Shown piece after piece: positions 9,286 to 18,206 of a stretch of 64,000 nt of DNA. The stretch is from Roseococcus suduntuyensis. GTDB taxonomy: Bacteria > Pseudomonadota > Alphaproteobacteria > Acetobacterales > Acetobacteraceae. The DNA is taken from positions 124,001-188,000 of the forward strand of contig NZ_JACIDJ010000006.1 in assembly GCF_014196305.1 (NCBI RefSeq), in the 5' to 3' direction. A program made the position numbers and the translations under genes. Below the pieces are notes generated by a model. It was not told the origin of the DNA, ran no database searches, and saw only the letters and a program-made list of their open reading frames with translations. Each line of letters starts with the position of its first letter. Position 1 is the stretch's first letter.

Positions 9286-10989
9286 CTACGCCGCCTGCAG
9301 GCGCGCCACCAACCGACCGACCTCGGCCTGGAGCATCTCGCCCTGGCGGGCCACGCCCTCGGCACCCGTGCGAAGTTCCTGCAGGGCGCCCGTGGTCTCG
9401 CTGATGCCCTCGTTCACGCGCTCGACCTGCTGGGACACCGCGCCCGTGCCGGCCGCGGCCTCGCCCACATTGCGCGCGATCTCGCGCGTGGCCGCGCCCT
9501 GTTCCTCCACCGCCGCGGCGATGGCGGCCGCGATCTCGCTGGAGCGTTCGATGGTGACGCCGATGGTCTTGATGGCGTCCACGGCCTGACCCGTCGCGCC
9601 CTGCATCTCCGCGATCTGGCGCGCGATCTCCTCGGTGGCCTTGGCGGTCTGGCCGGCCAGGCTCTTCACCTCGCTCGCCACCACGGCGAAGCCCTTGCCC
9701 GCCTCGCCGGCGCGGGCGGCCTCGATGGTGGCATTCAGCGCCAGCAGGTTGGTCTGGCCCGCGATGTCGCCGATCAGCCGCACCACCTCGCCGATGCGGC
9801 TCGCCGCCTCCGCCAGGGTGCGCATGGTGCCATCCGTGGCCTGCGCCTCGTCCGAGGCCTGCCGCGCCACCGAGGCCGCCTCGGCCACCTGCCGCGTGAT
9901 CTCCGCGACGGAGGAGGCCATCTGCTCGGCCGCCGCCGCCACGGCCTGGACATTGGTGCTGGCCTGGGCGGCGCCCTCGGCCGACGCGCCCGCCTGTTCG
10001 GCGGTGCGGTCCGCGAGGCCCGCCAGGCTGTCCACCGTGGCCTGCAACTCGGTCGCGGCGCCGGACAGCGTCGTGCTCACCCCGCCCACGGTGCGCTCCA
10101 GCTCCACGGCCATGGCGCGCTGCGCGGCGCGGCGTTCCTCCTCGGTGCGGAGGCGCGTGGTTTCGGCCTCGGCCTCCAGCGCACGTGCGCGGGACGAATT
10201 CTCCTTCAGCACCGCCACGGCGCGGGCCAGCGTGCCGATCTCGTCGCGCGTCGCCGTGCCGGTCACCTCCACCGCGAGGTCCCCTTCGGCAATGCGCGCG
10301 ACCTGGCCCGACAGCTGCGACACCGGCCGGGCGATGCCGCGCGCCAGCGAAAGCCCGGCCAGCAGCGCGAAGAGCGCCGCGAGGCCCGTGCCCAGCATCA
10401 GGGCGAGGCGCGCCTCGGCATAGGCGGCATTGGCGGCGGCGCTTCGGACGTCGAGCAGTCCGCGTTCCAGCGAGGCGATCTCATTCGCCTTGGCGCGCAC
10501 CGCGTCCATCGCGGCCTTGCCTGCGCCGTCTTCCTCCATGCGGCGCGCCTCGCGGCGCGAGGCCTCGTCGCCCCGCGCCATCAGGTCGATCTGCCGGCCG
10601 GCATGGCCCTCGGTCCAGCTGCGCGCGGCGCGGTCGAGTTCGTCCAGGCGCACCTGCTGCGCGGGGTTGTCGGCGGTGAGGCGACGGATGTTGGCCAGCG
10701 CCTCGGCATAGCCGCGCCGCCCCGCGTCGAAGGGTTCGAGGAAGGCACGGTCGCCGTTCAGCAGGTGCCCACGCACCCCCGTCTCCTGGTCCACCATGGC
10801 GGCCACCAGGCGATCGGCCTGGGCGAGCACACGATAGGTGTGGCGGTTCCAGTTCGTCGCCGTCTCGATGTCGGCCAGGCGGAACCAGGTGACGATCCCC
10901 GCGCTGGCGGCGGCGAGGATGACCACCAGGAAGGCCGCGGTGAGTTTGCGGCTGATGGAGAGGTCGTTGAGACGACGGAGCATGTTCAT
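9286..10989 (-). CDS. Methyl-accepting chemotaxis protein with CHASE3-type sensor
   Basis: A 566-residue chemoreceptor. Residues about 12-32 form the first membrane helix. A CHASE3-like periplasmic helical region follows, with the diagnostic [19 protein letters not shown]. The second membrane helix is near residue 190, then a HAMP domain ([13 protein letters not shown]...[10 protein letters not shown]). The long cytoplasmic coiled coil carries the signalling hairpin tip [19 protein letters not shown]. The start at ATG 10989 gives a normal short cytoplasmic N-terminus; upstream frame extension lacks receptor features. No che genes are nearby, so it is an orphan receptor. Ligand is unknown. It is transcribed toward the cobalamin cluster, convergent with cobC and 5 bp from its stop. 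Confidence 0.93.
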   Translation of the reverse strand: MNMLRRLNDLSISRKLTAAFLVVILAAASAGIVTWFRLADIETATNWNRHTYRVLAQADRLVAAMVDQETGVRGHLLNGDRAFLEPFDAGRRGYAEALANIRRLTADNPAQQVRLDELDRAARSWTEGHAGRQIDLMARGDEASRREARRMEEDGAGKAAMDAVRAKANEIASLERGLLDVRSAAANAAYAEARLALMLGTGLAALFALLAGLSLARGIARPVSQLSGQVARIAEGDLAVEVTGTATRDEIGTLARAVAVLKENSSRARALEAEAETTRLRTEEERRAAQRAMAVELERTVGGVSTTLSGAATELQATVDSLAGLADRTAEQAGASAEGAAQASTNVQAVAAAAEQMASSVAEITRQVAEAASVARQASDEAQATDGTMRTLAEAASRIGEVVRLIGDIAGQTNLLALNATIEAARAGEAGKGFAVVASEVKSLAGQTAKATEEIARQIAEMQGATGQAVDAIKTIGVTIERSSEIAAAIAAAVEEQGAATREIARNVGEAAAGTGAVSQQVERVNEGISETTGALQELRTGAEGVARQGEMLQAEVGRLVARLQAA

Positions 10990-11147
10990 CGGGCAGGTCC
11001 CCAGGTGGAGGGCCGAGCCGCGCAGTGGAACCTTTGGTGGTTCGGCCGCGCGGCCGGGCCGGCGCGGGCACCCTTGCCGTTCCGTATGAAAAGACAATTA
11101 ATCTCGGCGCGGTCACGCGGGACCGCGCCGATGGCAGGCGGTTCGAC

Positions 11148-12239
11148 CTACCCCGCCAGAACGCCGCGCCGCACCTGGTCCAGCTCGATGGATTCGAAAA
11201 GGGCGCGGAAATTGCCCTCGCCGAAGCCCTGATCGCCCTTGCGCTGGATGAGCTCGAAGAAGATCGGCCCGATGACGGTGTGGGTGAAGATCTGCAAGAG
11301 CCGCCCGCCGGAGGGGGAGCCATCCATCAGGATGCGGTTGGCGGCCAGGCGCGCGATGTCCTCGCCCGTGCCGGGCAGGCGCTGGGGCAGCAACTCGTAG
11401 TAGGTTTCGGGCGTGTCGAGGAAGCCCACGCCCTGCGCGCGCAGCCCCTCCACGCTGGCGTGGATGTCGGTGGTGCCCATGGCGATGTGCTGGATGCCCT
11501 CGCCCCCATAGGCGCGCAGGTATTCCTTGATCTGCGACTTGTCGTCGCTGCTCTCGTTGATGGGGATGCGGATCTGGCCGCAGGGGCTGGTCATGGCCTT
11601 GGACTTGAGGCCGGTCAGCTTGCCCTCGATGTCGAAGTATCGGATCTCGCGGAAGTTGAAGAGGCGCTCGTAGAAGCCGGCCCAGGCGTCCATGCGGCCG
11701 CGGTGGACGTTGTGGGTGAGGTGGTCGATCACCGTCAGCCCCTGGCCCGCGGGGTTGGGGTCCATGCCCTCGATGGGCCGGAAATCCACGTCATAGATGG
11801 AGCCCTTCGGCCCGTAGCGGTCCACGAAGTAGATCAGGGACCCGCCGATGCCCTCGATGGCGGGGATGTTCAGTTCCATCGGCCCCACGCGGCCGTGGAA
11901 GGGGCGGGCGCCCAGCGTCAACGCGCGGTCCCAGGCGGCCGCCGCATCGGCCACTCGGAAGGCCATGGCGCAGGCCGAGGGCCCGTGCACCCGGCCGAAG
12001 GATTGCGCGAAGCTGGCGGGCTCGGCGTTGAGCAGGAAGTTCACGTCGCCCTGCCGCCACAGCGTCACGTCCTTGCTGCGGTGCCGGGCCACGGCGGTGA
12101 AACCCATGCGGGTGAAGACCTGGCGCAGATGCTCGGTGTCCGGCCCGGTGAATTCCACGAATTCGAAGCCATCCGTGCCCATCGGGTTCTCGGCGCTGAC
12201 GACGCCGGCGAGGGCGGTGCGGTCGGGGGGGATGTCCAT
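11148..12239 (-). CDS. hppD: 4-hydroxyphenylpyruvate dioxygenase
   Basis: The enzyme turns 4-hydroxyphenylpyruvate into homogentisate in tyrosine catabolism, using non-heme Fe(II). The 363-residue protein has two vicinal-oxygen-chelate domains. The iron ligands are visible as His in VIDHLTHNV, His in GIQHIAMGT and Glu in FFELIQRKG. The C-terminal GFGEGNFRALFESIE is a family hallmark. The start is ATG 12239, preceded by AAGGA at suitable spacing; the longer frame has no family similarity. A divergent Lrp/AsnC gene begins 116 bp away and is the likely regulator. No homogentisate dioxygenase gene is in the window. Confidence 0.96.
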   Translation of the reverse strand: MDIPPDRTALAGVVSAENPMGTDGFEFVEFTGPDTEHLRQVFTRMGFTAVARHRSKDVTLWRQGDVNFLLNAEPASFAQSFGRVHGPSACAMAFRVADAAAAWDRALTLGARPFHGRVGPMELNIPAIEGIGGSLIYFVDRYGPKGSIYDVDFRPIEGMDPNPAGQGLTVIDHLTHNVHRGRMDAWAGFYERLFNFREIRYFDIEGKLTGLKSKAMTSPCGQIRIPINESSDDKSQIKEYLRAYGGEGIQHIAMGTTDIHASVEGLRAQGVGFLDTPETYYELLPQRLPGTGEDIARLAANRILMDGSPSGGRLLQIFTHTVIGPIFFELIQRKGDQGFGEGNFRALFESIELDQVRRGVLAG

Positions 12240-12355
12240 GGACGTTTCCTTGGGGTTTCCCTCCCTGTCTAGCGAAGCGGGGGGAGGGTTTTCCGCCTTT
12301 CTCCATGCCATATTGCCCTCTCGGCGGTGAGAATCCGCCAGGAAAGGGCCTCCAC
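12240..12355. promoter_or_regulatory. hppD / Lrp divergent control region
   Basis: This 116-bp gap must carry the promoters for the divergent hppD and Lrp-family genes. A short inverted repeat, GGCGG at 12323-12327 and CCGCC at 12335-12339, lies just upstream of the Lrp-gene ribosome site (AGGAAAGGG). It could be a leader hairpin or a weak operator. No clear -35/-10 pair could be picked out by eye. Confidence 0.3.
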
Positions 12356-12832
12356 ATGGCGAAAAACCCCACCATCGCGCTGGATGCCACCGATCGGCGC
12401 ATCCTGGCGGCCCTCCAGCGCGACGGGCGGGCCACCATCGTGGAGCTTGCCGAACGGGTCGGGCTCTCGCCCACACCCTGCCAACGTCGGGTGCGGCGGC
12501 TGGAGGAGGCGGGCGTCATCCAGGGCTATGCCGCCCGCGTGGATGCGGCGCGGGTGGGTCTGCCCTTGCAGGCCTTCGTGCAAGTCGCGCTGCAAAGCCA
12601 TGCCGAGGAGGTGGTGGAGCGCTTCCACACCGCGCTGGCCGCCCGGCCCGAGGTGCTGGCCGCCTACACCATGTCCGGCGAGATGGACTACCTGCTGCAT
12701 GTGCTGGCCCCCGACATGGAGACCTTCGGCGACTTCGCCACGCGCGCCCTGCTGCGGATGCCGGGGGTGAAGGAGACGCGCTCCGCCTTCGTGCTGGCCA
12801 CGCTCAAGCCGCCCGGCGAAGTCCCGACCTGA
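12356..12832 (+). CDS. Lrp/AsnC family transcriptional regulator
   Basis: A 158-residue feast/famine regulator. The N-terminal winged helix-turn-helix runs from LDATDRRILAALQRDG to the recognition helix VGLSPTPCQRRVRRLEEAGVI. The C-terminal RAM (amino-acid-binding) domain follows from about residue 65, ending in the usual GVKETRSAFVLATLK strand. The start ATG at 12356 has AGGAAAGGG ahead of it. It faces hppD across 116 bp, and such pairs are usually regulator and target, so control of tyrosine catabolism by an aromatic amino acid is the natural guess (inference). It may also control itself. Confidence 0.92.
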   Translation: MAKNPTIALDATDRRILAALQRDGRATIVELAERVGLSPTPCQRRVRRLEEAGVIQGYAARVDAARVGLPLQAFVQVALQSHAEEVVERFHTALAARPEVLAAYTMSGEMDYLLHVLAPDMETFGDFATRALLRMPGVKETRSAFVLATLKPPGEVPT

Positions 12833-13066
12833 GGCTCAAGTTCCGGTTGACAGTGCGCGGGGCCTGTGGCGAGCATTTTGCCGTGTCCCTGGCACGCTTG
12901 AGGAAACGCGAAACAATCTTCCCGCAAAAATCGTGGCGTGCCGGCTGACACTGGACATTAATCTCTCTGGCCCCAGCTTGGCGCCTGTGAAAGCCACGCT
13001 GAACGCCTGTCTATCGCCCACCGCCAGGCCTGCCCTCGCGGCGGGCCCAGCCCCTGAAGGATCACG

Positions 13067-14956
13067 ATGACGACATCAGGCAAGGACCCCGTGCTGACCA
13101 GCTTCGAAGCGGTGGCGGGGCAGGAATTCGACGTGGTCATCGTGGGCTCCGGCGTCAGCGGCGCGGTGATCGCGAAGCAATTGGGCGCGCGGGGCTGCCG
13201 CGTGCTGGTGCTGGAGGCGGGCTCGGGCAACGACATTACCGTCGCCGACTACGAGGAGAGCGTGCAGCGCTTCTACGGCGCGCAGGGCAAGGACAACAAT
13301 TCGGCGTACGCCAAGTCCCGTAACGCGCCCATGCCGCGCGACTATGAGACGCGCAAGCTCCAGCCCGGCCAGCCCAATGCCGATGGCTACCTGGTGCAGA
13401 TGGGGCCGCTTGAGATCGACAGCACCTACACGCGCGTCCTGGGCGGCACGACCCGCCATTGGGAGGGCAAGGCCCTGCGGATGCTGCCCGATGACTTCCG
13501 CATGCGCAGCCTGTTCGGCCAGGGGCGCGACTGGCCGCTGGCCTATGGCGACCTCGACGCCCATTACCGCGCGGCCGAGCGCGAGCTGGGTGTCGCCGGC
13601 GATGTCGAGGACCAGCAGTATGGCGGGCTCGATTTCGGGCCGGGCTATGTGCTGCCCATGCGAAAGATGCCGCTCTCCTACCTCGACCGCATGATCGCGC
13701 GCGACCTGGACGGCATGGAGGTGACGCTCTCGGGCGAGACCTTCCCGCTGAAGGTCCGCTCCACGCCCCAGGCGCGCAACGGCGTGCCCAACCCCGCCTA
13801 TGACGAAGGCCGCGGCTACAAGCCCGTGGGCGCCGTCAGCACCCACCAGGAGGACAAGGGCGAGCGTTGCCAGGGCAACACCAACTGTGTGCCCATCTGC
13901 CCCGTCCAGGCCAAGTATGACGCCCGCCGCACCCTCTACGCCGCGCTGGAGACGGGCAATGTCCAGCTCCTGGCCTGGAGCGTCGCCTCGCGGCTGGAGG
14001 TGGACGGCGTGACCGGCCAGGTGTCGCAGCTGGAATTCAAGACCTATGACGACCCTGACGCGCCTGGCCACCGTGTGGGCCATGTGCGCGCCAAGGTCTT
14101 CGTCCTGGCGGCGAACGCGGTCGAGAACGCCCGGCTGATGCTGGCCTCGGACCTGCCGGGCAGCAGCAACCTCGTGGGCCGCAACCTCATGGACCACATG
14201 TACCTGCTGACCTGGGCGCTGATGCCCCGGCCCGCGGGCGCGCTGCGTGGGCCTATCTGCACCGCGGGCATCGAGGACATCCGCACCGGCGCCTATCGCC
14301 GCCACCACGCCGCGGTGCGCTATTCCATCCACAATGACGGCTGGGGCTGGGCCACCGGCTCGCCCTATTCGGATTTGGAGCATCTGGTCGAGCACGAGAA
14401 CCGCTTCGGCGCGCCGCTGCGCCAGGGGCTGATTGACCGCGTCTCACGGCAATTCCTGATGGACTGCATGATCGAGGTGCTGCCGGACGAGAGCAACCGC
14501 GTCTCGGTGGACCCGCGCTGGGTGGACCAGATGGGCAATCCGCGCCCCGTCATCTCCTTTGGCGCCACGCCCTACACGCTGGAGACGGCCGCCTTTTCGC
14601 GCCGCTTGTCGCGCCGCATCTTCCAGCGCCTGGGCGCCGAGGACCACACGCATTACGACCCGCTGGCGCCCGGCTATGTCAGCCATGACGGCGAGGGCTA
14701 TGTGCTGCGCGGTGGCAACCATTGGGCCGGCACGCACATCATGGGGACCAGCGCGCGGGACAGCGTGGTGGATTCGACGCAGCGCAGCTGGGACCACCCC
14801 AACCTCTATCTGGCCGGCGCCGGCTCCATGGCCAGCATCGGCACCGCCAACACCACCCTGACGCTGGCGGCGCTGTGCTTCCGCACGGCCGATGCCATCC
14901 TGGCCGGGCTCGGCACCCACGCGCCCGCCTCCACCACCACGGGAGCCCGCGCGTGA
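13067..14956 (+). CDS. FAD-dependent GMC dehydrogenase, gluconate/glucose dehydrogenase large-subunit type
   Basis: A 629-residue flavoprotein of the GMC superfamily. The Rossmann FAD motif is VVIVGSGVSGAVIAKQLG (residues 23-40). Cys268, Cys274 and Cys278 form a C-x5-C-x3-C pattern, which in bacterial FAD-glucose dehydrogenase binds a [3Fe-4S] cluster. The C-terminal part has NHWAGTHIMGT, with the catalytic-type His, and SIGTANTTLTLAALCFRTAD, with the paired Asn. It likely oxidises a sugar or polyol. No signal peptide or twin-arginine motif is present, and no cytochrome c subunit follows. The stop overlaps the GTG start of the ferritin-like gene, so the three genes to 16498 form one operon. 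Substrate is unknown. Confidence 0.88.
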   Translation: MTTSGKDPVLTSFEAVAGQEFDVVIVGSGVSGAVIAKQLGARGCRVLVLEAGSGNDITVADYEESVQRFYGAQGKDNNSAYAKSRNAPMPRDYETRKLQPGQPNADGYLVQMGPLEIDSTYTRVLGGTTRHWEGKALRMLPDDFRMRSLFGQGRDWPLAYGDLDAHYRAAERELGVAGDVEDQQYGGLDFGPGYVLPMRKMPLSYLDRMIARDLDGMEVTLSGETFPLKVRSTPQARNGVPNPAYDEGRGYKPVGAVSTHQEDKGERCQGNTNCVPICPVQAKYDARRTLYAALETGNVQLLAWSVASRLEVDGVTGQVSQLEFKTYDDPDAPGHRVGHVRAKVFVLAANAVENARLMLASDLPGSSNLVGRNLMDHMYLLTWALMPRPAGALRGPICTAGIEDIRTGAYRRHHAAVRYSIHNDGWGWATGSPYSDLEHLVEHENRFGAPLRQGLIDRVSRQFLMDCMIEVLPDESNRVSVDPRWVDQMGNPRPVISFGATPYTLETAAFSRRLSRRIFQRLGAEDHTHYDPLAPGYVSHDGEGYVLRGGNHWAGTHIMGTSARDSVVDSTQRSWDHPNLYLAGAGSMASIGTANTTLTLAALCFRTADAILAGLGTHAPASTTTGARA

Positions 14957-16035
14957 GCCTCACCAAGATCACTGACAAGGCCGGGCTGCACCGGCACCTC
15001 GAAGCCGCGATCCAGCTCGAGCACGCGACGATCCCGCCCTACCTGAACGCGCTCTATTCCATCCGGCCCGGCGCCAACACGGAGGCCTTCCACATCCTCC
15101 GCGCGGTGGCGGTGGAGGAGATGCTGCACCTCACGCTGGCGGCCAATATCCTGAATGCGGTGGGCGGCACGCCCGACCTGACGGTGCCGGGCTTCGTGCC
15201 GCTCTACCCGGCCTACCTGCCCGATGGCGAGACGGACTTCCAGGTGGATTGCCAGGCCTTCAGCCGCGCGGCCATCGAGACCTTCCTCAAGATCGAGCGC
15301 CCGGCCGAAGGGGCGACGCCCGGCGTGGACACCATCCACAAGGGCCGCAAGCGCGCGCACCACAATGGCCACAAGCGCCATGGCACGGCGGTGCGCGCCC
15401 GCCACGTCCCGGGCCATGAGGAAGAGCATTTCTACAGCATCGGCGAATTCTACCAGGCCATCGAGGAAGGCCTCGAACGCCTGCACGCCGAGATGGGCGA
15501 TGCGCTGTTCAGCGGCGATCCGGCGCGGCAGATCGGGCCCGAATACTACTATTCCGCCGGCGGCGGGCTGATGGCGGTGACGGACCTGGCTTCCGCCAAG
15601 GCCGCCATCCGGCTGATCTCGGAGCAGGGCGAGGGTGTGACCGACAACATCTTCGACTACGAGGGTGAGATCGCGCACTACTACCGCTTCGAACAACTCC
15701 TCCTCGGCCGCTACTACCAGAAGGGCGATGCGCGCGGCCGGCCCACCGGGCGCGAGGTGGCGGTGGATTGGGACGCGGTGTTCCCCATCAAGGCCAATGC
15801 CCGCCTGTCCGACTTTCCGGAAGGCTCGGCGCTGCGCCAGGGCGCGGAAGACTTCAACCGTGCCTATGGCGACTTCCTGGCCCTGCTGACCCGCGCCTTC
15901 CAGGGCGAACCCGCCATGTTCGTCGAGGCGGTGGGCGGAATGTTCCAGCTCAAGGAACTCTACTACCAGATCATGCGCCAGCCGCTCGGCGATGGCACCC
16001 ACGCGGCCCCCACCTATGAGATCTCCCATGGCTGA
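14953..16035 (+). CDS. Ferritin-like domain protein (VioB/RebD-type fold family)
   Basis: A 360-residue protein with a ferritin-like di-iron helical domain. Candidate iron ligands are Glu23 in QLEHATIPPY, Glu55-Glu56 and His59 in VEEMLHL, and the later EGEIAHYYRFE. The domain is the type also found in the iminophenylpyruvate dimer synthases of bis-indole pathways, but no tryptophan-derived pathway is nearby. A histidine-rich loop spans residues 129-159, with eight His in 31 residues. The start is the GTG at 14953, overlapping the GMC stop. The stop lies inside the start region of the next gene. Its place between two dehydrogenase subunits suggests a redox or electron-transfer partner (inference). 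Confidence 0.8.
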   Translation: MSLTKITDKAGLHRHLEAAIQLEHATIPPYLNALYSIRPGANTEAFHILRAVAVEEMLHLTLAANILNAVGGTPDLTVPGFVPLYPAYLPDGETDFQVDCQAFSRAAIETFLKIERPAEGATPGVDTIHKGRKRAHHNGHKRHGTAVRARHVPGHEEEHFYSIGEFYQAIEEGLERLHAEMGDALFSGDPARQIGPEYYYSAGGGLMAVTDLASAKAAIRLISEQGEGVTDNIFDYEGEIAHYYRFEQLLLGRYYQKGDARGRPTGREVAVDWDAVFPIKANARLSDFPEGSALRQGAEDFNRAYGDFLALLTRAFQGEPAMFVEAVGGMFQLKELYYQIMRQPLGDGTHAAPTYEISHG

Positions 16036-16498
16036 CATGCTCGACGGCTTCCTGGCGCTCTCCGAGGCGCTGACCGGCTTCACCGGACAACGACTGCGCG
16101 GCACGGGCCAGGCCGAGGCCTATCTCGCCACCGCCACCGGCATCGTGGGCGAGGGCGTGATGCGCGACCTGCTGCTGGCGGCGGCGGAGGCGCGTGCCTC
16201 CTCCGGTGGCGACACCGAAAAGCACGAGGCGGAACTGCGCCGCCTGGTGATGAGCGACGACCGTCTTGGGCCTGTCGCCCGCAACATCATCCGCATGTGG
16301 TATGTTGGCAGCTGGTACCAGCTGCCGAAGCCCTGGCGCGAGGCGCATGGACAGTCGCCGCGCGACCATGACCATGTGGTGTCGCCCATCTCCTACACGG
16401 AGGGGCTGCTCTGGCCCGCCATCGGCGCCAACCCGGCGGGTGCGAAGCCGGCAGGCTATGGCATGTGGGCCATGCCGCCGCGCATCGCGCCGGGCTGA
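16028..16498 (+). CDS. Sugar/polyol dehydrogenase small (gamma) subunit, FAD-SLDH family
   Basis: A 156-residue protein of the small-subunit family found with membrane-bound FAD sorbitol, fructose and gluconate dehydrogenases. Diagnostic segments are FLALSEALTGF near the N-terminus, IIRMWYVGSWY, SPISYTEGLLWPAIGANPAGAKPAGYG and a final MWAMPP. Relatives usually carry a twin-arginine signal that also exports the catalytic subunit; here the protein starts directly with MADMLDGFLALSE, so the complex looks cytoplasmic. The ATG at 16028 overlaps the ferritin-like gene by 8 bp. It completes the GMC - ferritin-like - small subunit operon. Confidence 0.83.
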   Translation: MADMLDGFLALSEALTGFTGQRLRGTGQAEAYLATATGIVGEGVMRDLLLAAAEARASSGGDTEKHEAELRRLVMSDDRLGPVARNIIRMWYVGSWYQLPKPWREAHGQSPRDHDHVVSPISYTEGLLWPAIGANPAGAKPAGYGMWAMPPRIAPG

Positions 16499-16510
16499 GC
16501 GAGGTGCGGA

Positions 16511-16532
16511 GGAGGCGCCGTCAGGCGTCTCC
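16511..16532. terminator. Possible bidirectional stem-loop between convergent genes
   Basis: GGAGGCGCC at 16511-16519 pairs with GGCGTCTCC at 16524-16532 around a GTCA loop: nine pairs with one G-T. It lies between the convergent stops of the dehydrogenase small subunit and the propeller gene, and includes the latter's stop codon. There is no T-run, so classical intrinsic termination is not assured. Confidence 0.4.
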
Positions 16533-17747
16533 CGTCCGGTTCAGGAACACCAGCACCTGCGGGTTCTCCGCCAGGAAGTAGCCGGGCGTGTAGTAGCCCG
16601 TGGTGGCAAAATCCGGCCGCCCGTCACCGTCGAAATCCGCCACGGTGATACGCGCGGCGGACGACCACGACACGCGCTGCTTCACGAACAGCGCTTTCTC
16701 CAGGTCCACGCATTTGTAGTAGAACACGCCCTGCCAGGGCCGCGGCCCGCGCAGCGCCACCAGGAATTCGTCATCGCCGTCGCCGTCGAAATCGGCGCAG
16801 ACGACATGGTGGCCCGCACCTTCGCCCACCTCGTTTGGGTCGCCGAAGACGTCCAGCACATGCCGCTTCCAGGGGCCGGATTCCAGGGTGGAGCCCGGCT
16901 CCTTCACATAGACGGCCACGACGTTGCCGTGGAACGGCTCCATGGTCGCGACATAGGCCTGCGGATCGTCGCCGATGCGGCCCGTGGCGGCATTGCCGGT
17001 GCCGAGGAAGCCGGTCAGCCCCACCTCCTCCGTCTCGCCGGTGCCGATGTGGCGCTTCTGCCAGGCGGCGCCATCGTAATAGAACCAGGTGACGCCCTCC
17101 TCGCTGGAGAGGATGACGGAATCCAGATCCGAGCCGGGGCGGAACTTGCCCACCTGCACGTCATGGATGATGCGGAAGGAGACTTCGTCCACCAGCGCGC
17201 CTTGCCAGCCCTCGGGCTGGGCGGGTTGGTCGGGCACGGGGTAGAGCATGAGGCGTACGGGCGCGTGCACGCCCGTCAGCCCGCCCTGCGGCCCCACCAC
17301 GGGCAGCGCCATCAGTTCTAGCCGGTCGGTGCGCGTGAAGTGGCCCAGGCGTAGCCGGTGCGTCGCCATCAGCGGCGCGATGGGGTGGGTGGCCCAATGG
17401 CCTTCGGCGCTCGGGTCGCCCGGATTCTGCAGCCAGGAGATCTTTCCGTCGCCGTCGCGGCAATGGAACATGCACTCGCCGTAGTCGTGGCAGATGATGA
17501 AGTCCGGCCGGCCATTGCCCGTCAGGTCCGCGTGGTCCAGCGCCACGGGCTTCTGGAACTGGCCGATGATGCGCTTCTGCCAGCCCGGATTCTCGTACCA
17601 GGCCACCTCGCCGATCGCGAGGCCGGAGACGATCAGGTCGGGCTTGCCGTCGCCGTTGATGTCCACGGCGTCGATCCAGTAGCCGTCCTTCAGACCGTCC
17701 TCGACGACGACCTGCTCGAACTTGGGCAGGGTGATGTTGGAGCCCAT
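16521..17747 (-). CDS. FG-GAP/VCBS beta-propeller protein resembling the aldos-2-ulose dehydratase propeller
   Basis: A 408-residue repeat protein with several calcium-type FG-GAP blades: DINGDGKPDLIVSG, LTGNGRPDFIICHD, DFDGDGDDEFLVALRG and DFDGDGRPDFATTG. Segments such as DGYWIDA, GHFTRTDRLELMALP, WYYDG-like FYYDGAAWQKRHIGTG, FHGNVVAVYVK and WKRHVLDVFG resemble, from memory, the N-terminal propeller of fungal aldos-2-ulose dehydratase/isomerase. That enzyme acts on 2-keto sugars. The fungal protein is about twice as long, with cupin domains that are absent here. No signal peptide is seen. The gene is convergent with the GMC operon and shares its strand with the HbpS-like gene upstream. Enzymatic function is inference. 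Confidence 0.7.
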   Translation of the reverse strand: MGSNITLPKFEQVVVEDGLKDGYWIDAVDINGDGKPDLIVSGLAIGEVAWYENPGWQKRIIGQFQKPVALDHADLTGNGRPDFIICHDYGECMFHCRDGDGKISWLQNPGDPSAEGHWATHPIAPLMATHRLRLGHFTRTDRLELMALPVVGPQGGLTGVHAPVRLMLYPVPDQPAQPEGWQGALVDEVSFRIIHDVQVGKFRPGSDLDSVILSSEEGVTWFYYDGAAWQKRHIGTGETEEVGLTGFLGTGNAATGRIGDDPQAYVATMEPFHGNVVAVYVKEPGSTLESGPWKRHVLDVFGDPNEVGEGAGHHVVCADFDGDGDDEFLVALRGPRPWQGVFYYKCVDLEKALFVKQRVSWSSAARITVADFDGDGRPDFATTGYYTPGYFLAENPQVLVFLNRTGDA

Positions 17748-17780
17748 GGGGGTGCTTTCCGCGCGAGAGGGAAGGGGGGG

Positions 17781-18206
17781 TCAGCCGACCGGCAGGCCGA
17801 GGGCTTCGAGCGCGCCGCGCGCCACCGCCATGTCGTCCGAGTAGTGCCCGCCCGAGACGCCGATGGCGCCGATCATCTGGCCATCCTCCATGATGGGATA
17901 GCCGCCGCCATAGACCACCACGCGCGGCGTCTGCACCACGCCGTGCAGCAGGGGGCCGTCTTCCTTGATGAAGTCCCACCAGGCATGGGTGGGGATGCCG
18001 AAGGAGGCGACGGTCCAGGCCTTGTTGATGGCGATGTCCTCCGAGACGAAGGGCGCGCCGTCCATGGCGTGATAGGCCTTGAGCTGCCGCGCCTCGTTCA
18101 TGATGGCGATGCACATGGGCTTGCCACCCGCGCGGGCCACCTCGATGGCGGCGTCCACCAGGCGCTGCGCGAGGGCCGCGTCTATGCTGCGTTTGACGAT
18201 GCTCAA
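17781..18206 (-). CDS. HbpS/GlcG family (DUF336) protein
   Basis: A 141-residue single-domain protein of the GlcG/HbpS family. Members bind heme or small ligands, or act with oxidoreductases, and no single function is agreed. Family marks are AAIEVARAGGKPMCIAIMNE, KAWTVASFG, and the C-terminal GGGYPIMEDGQMIGAIGVSGG. The best start is a TTG at 18206, preceded by GGGGA, giving the usual family length; longer frames add unrelated sequence. The propeller gene follows 33 bp downstream on the same strand, so the two are likely co-transcribed. Cytoplasmic, as no signal peptide is present in this version. Confidence 0.82.
   Translation of the reverse strand: MSIVKRSIDAALAQRLVDAAIEVARAGGKPMCIAIMNEARQLKAYHAMDGAPFVSEDIAINKAWTVASFGIPTHAWWDFIKEDGPLLHGVVQTPRVVVYGGGYPIMEDGQMIGAIGVSGGHYSDDMAVARGALEALGLPVG

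Noticed and set aside
12833-13066. Promoter-like TTGACA at 12847 upstream of the GMC operon
   Set aside because: No matching -10 sequence at 16-19 bp spacing; a chance -35-like hexamer cannot be ruled out.
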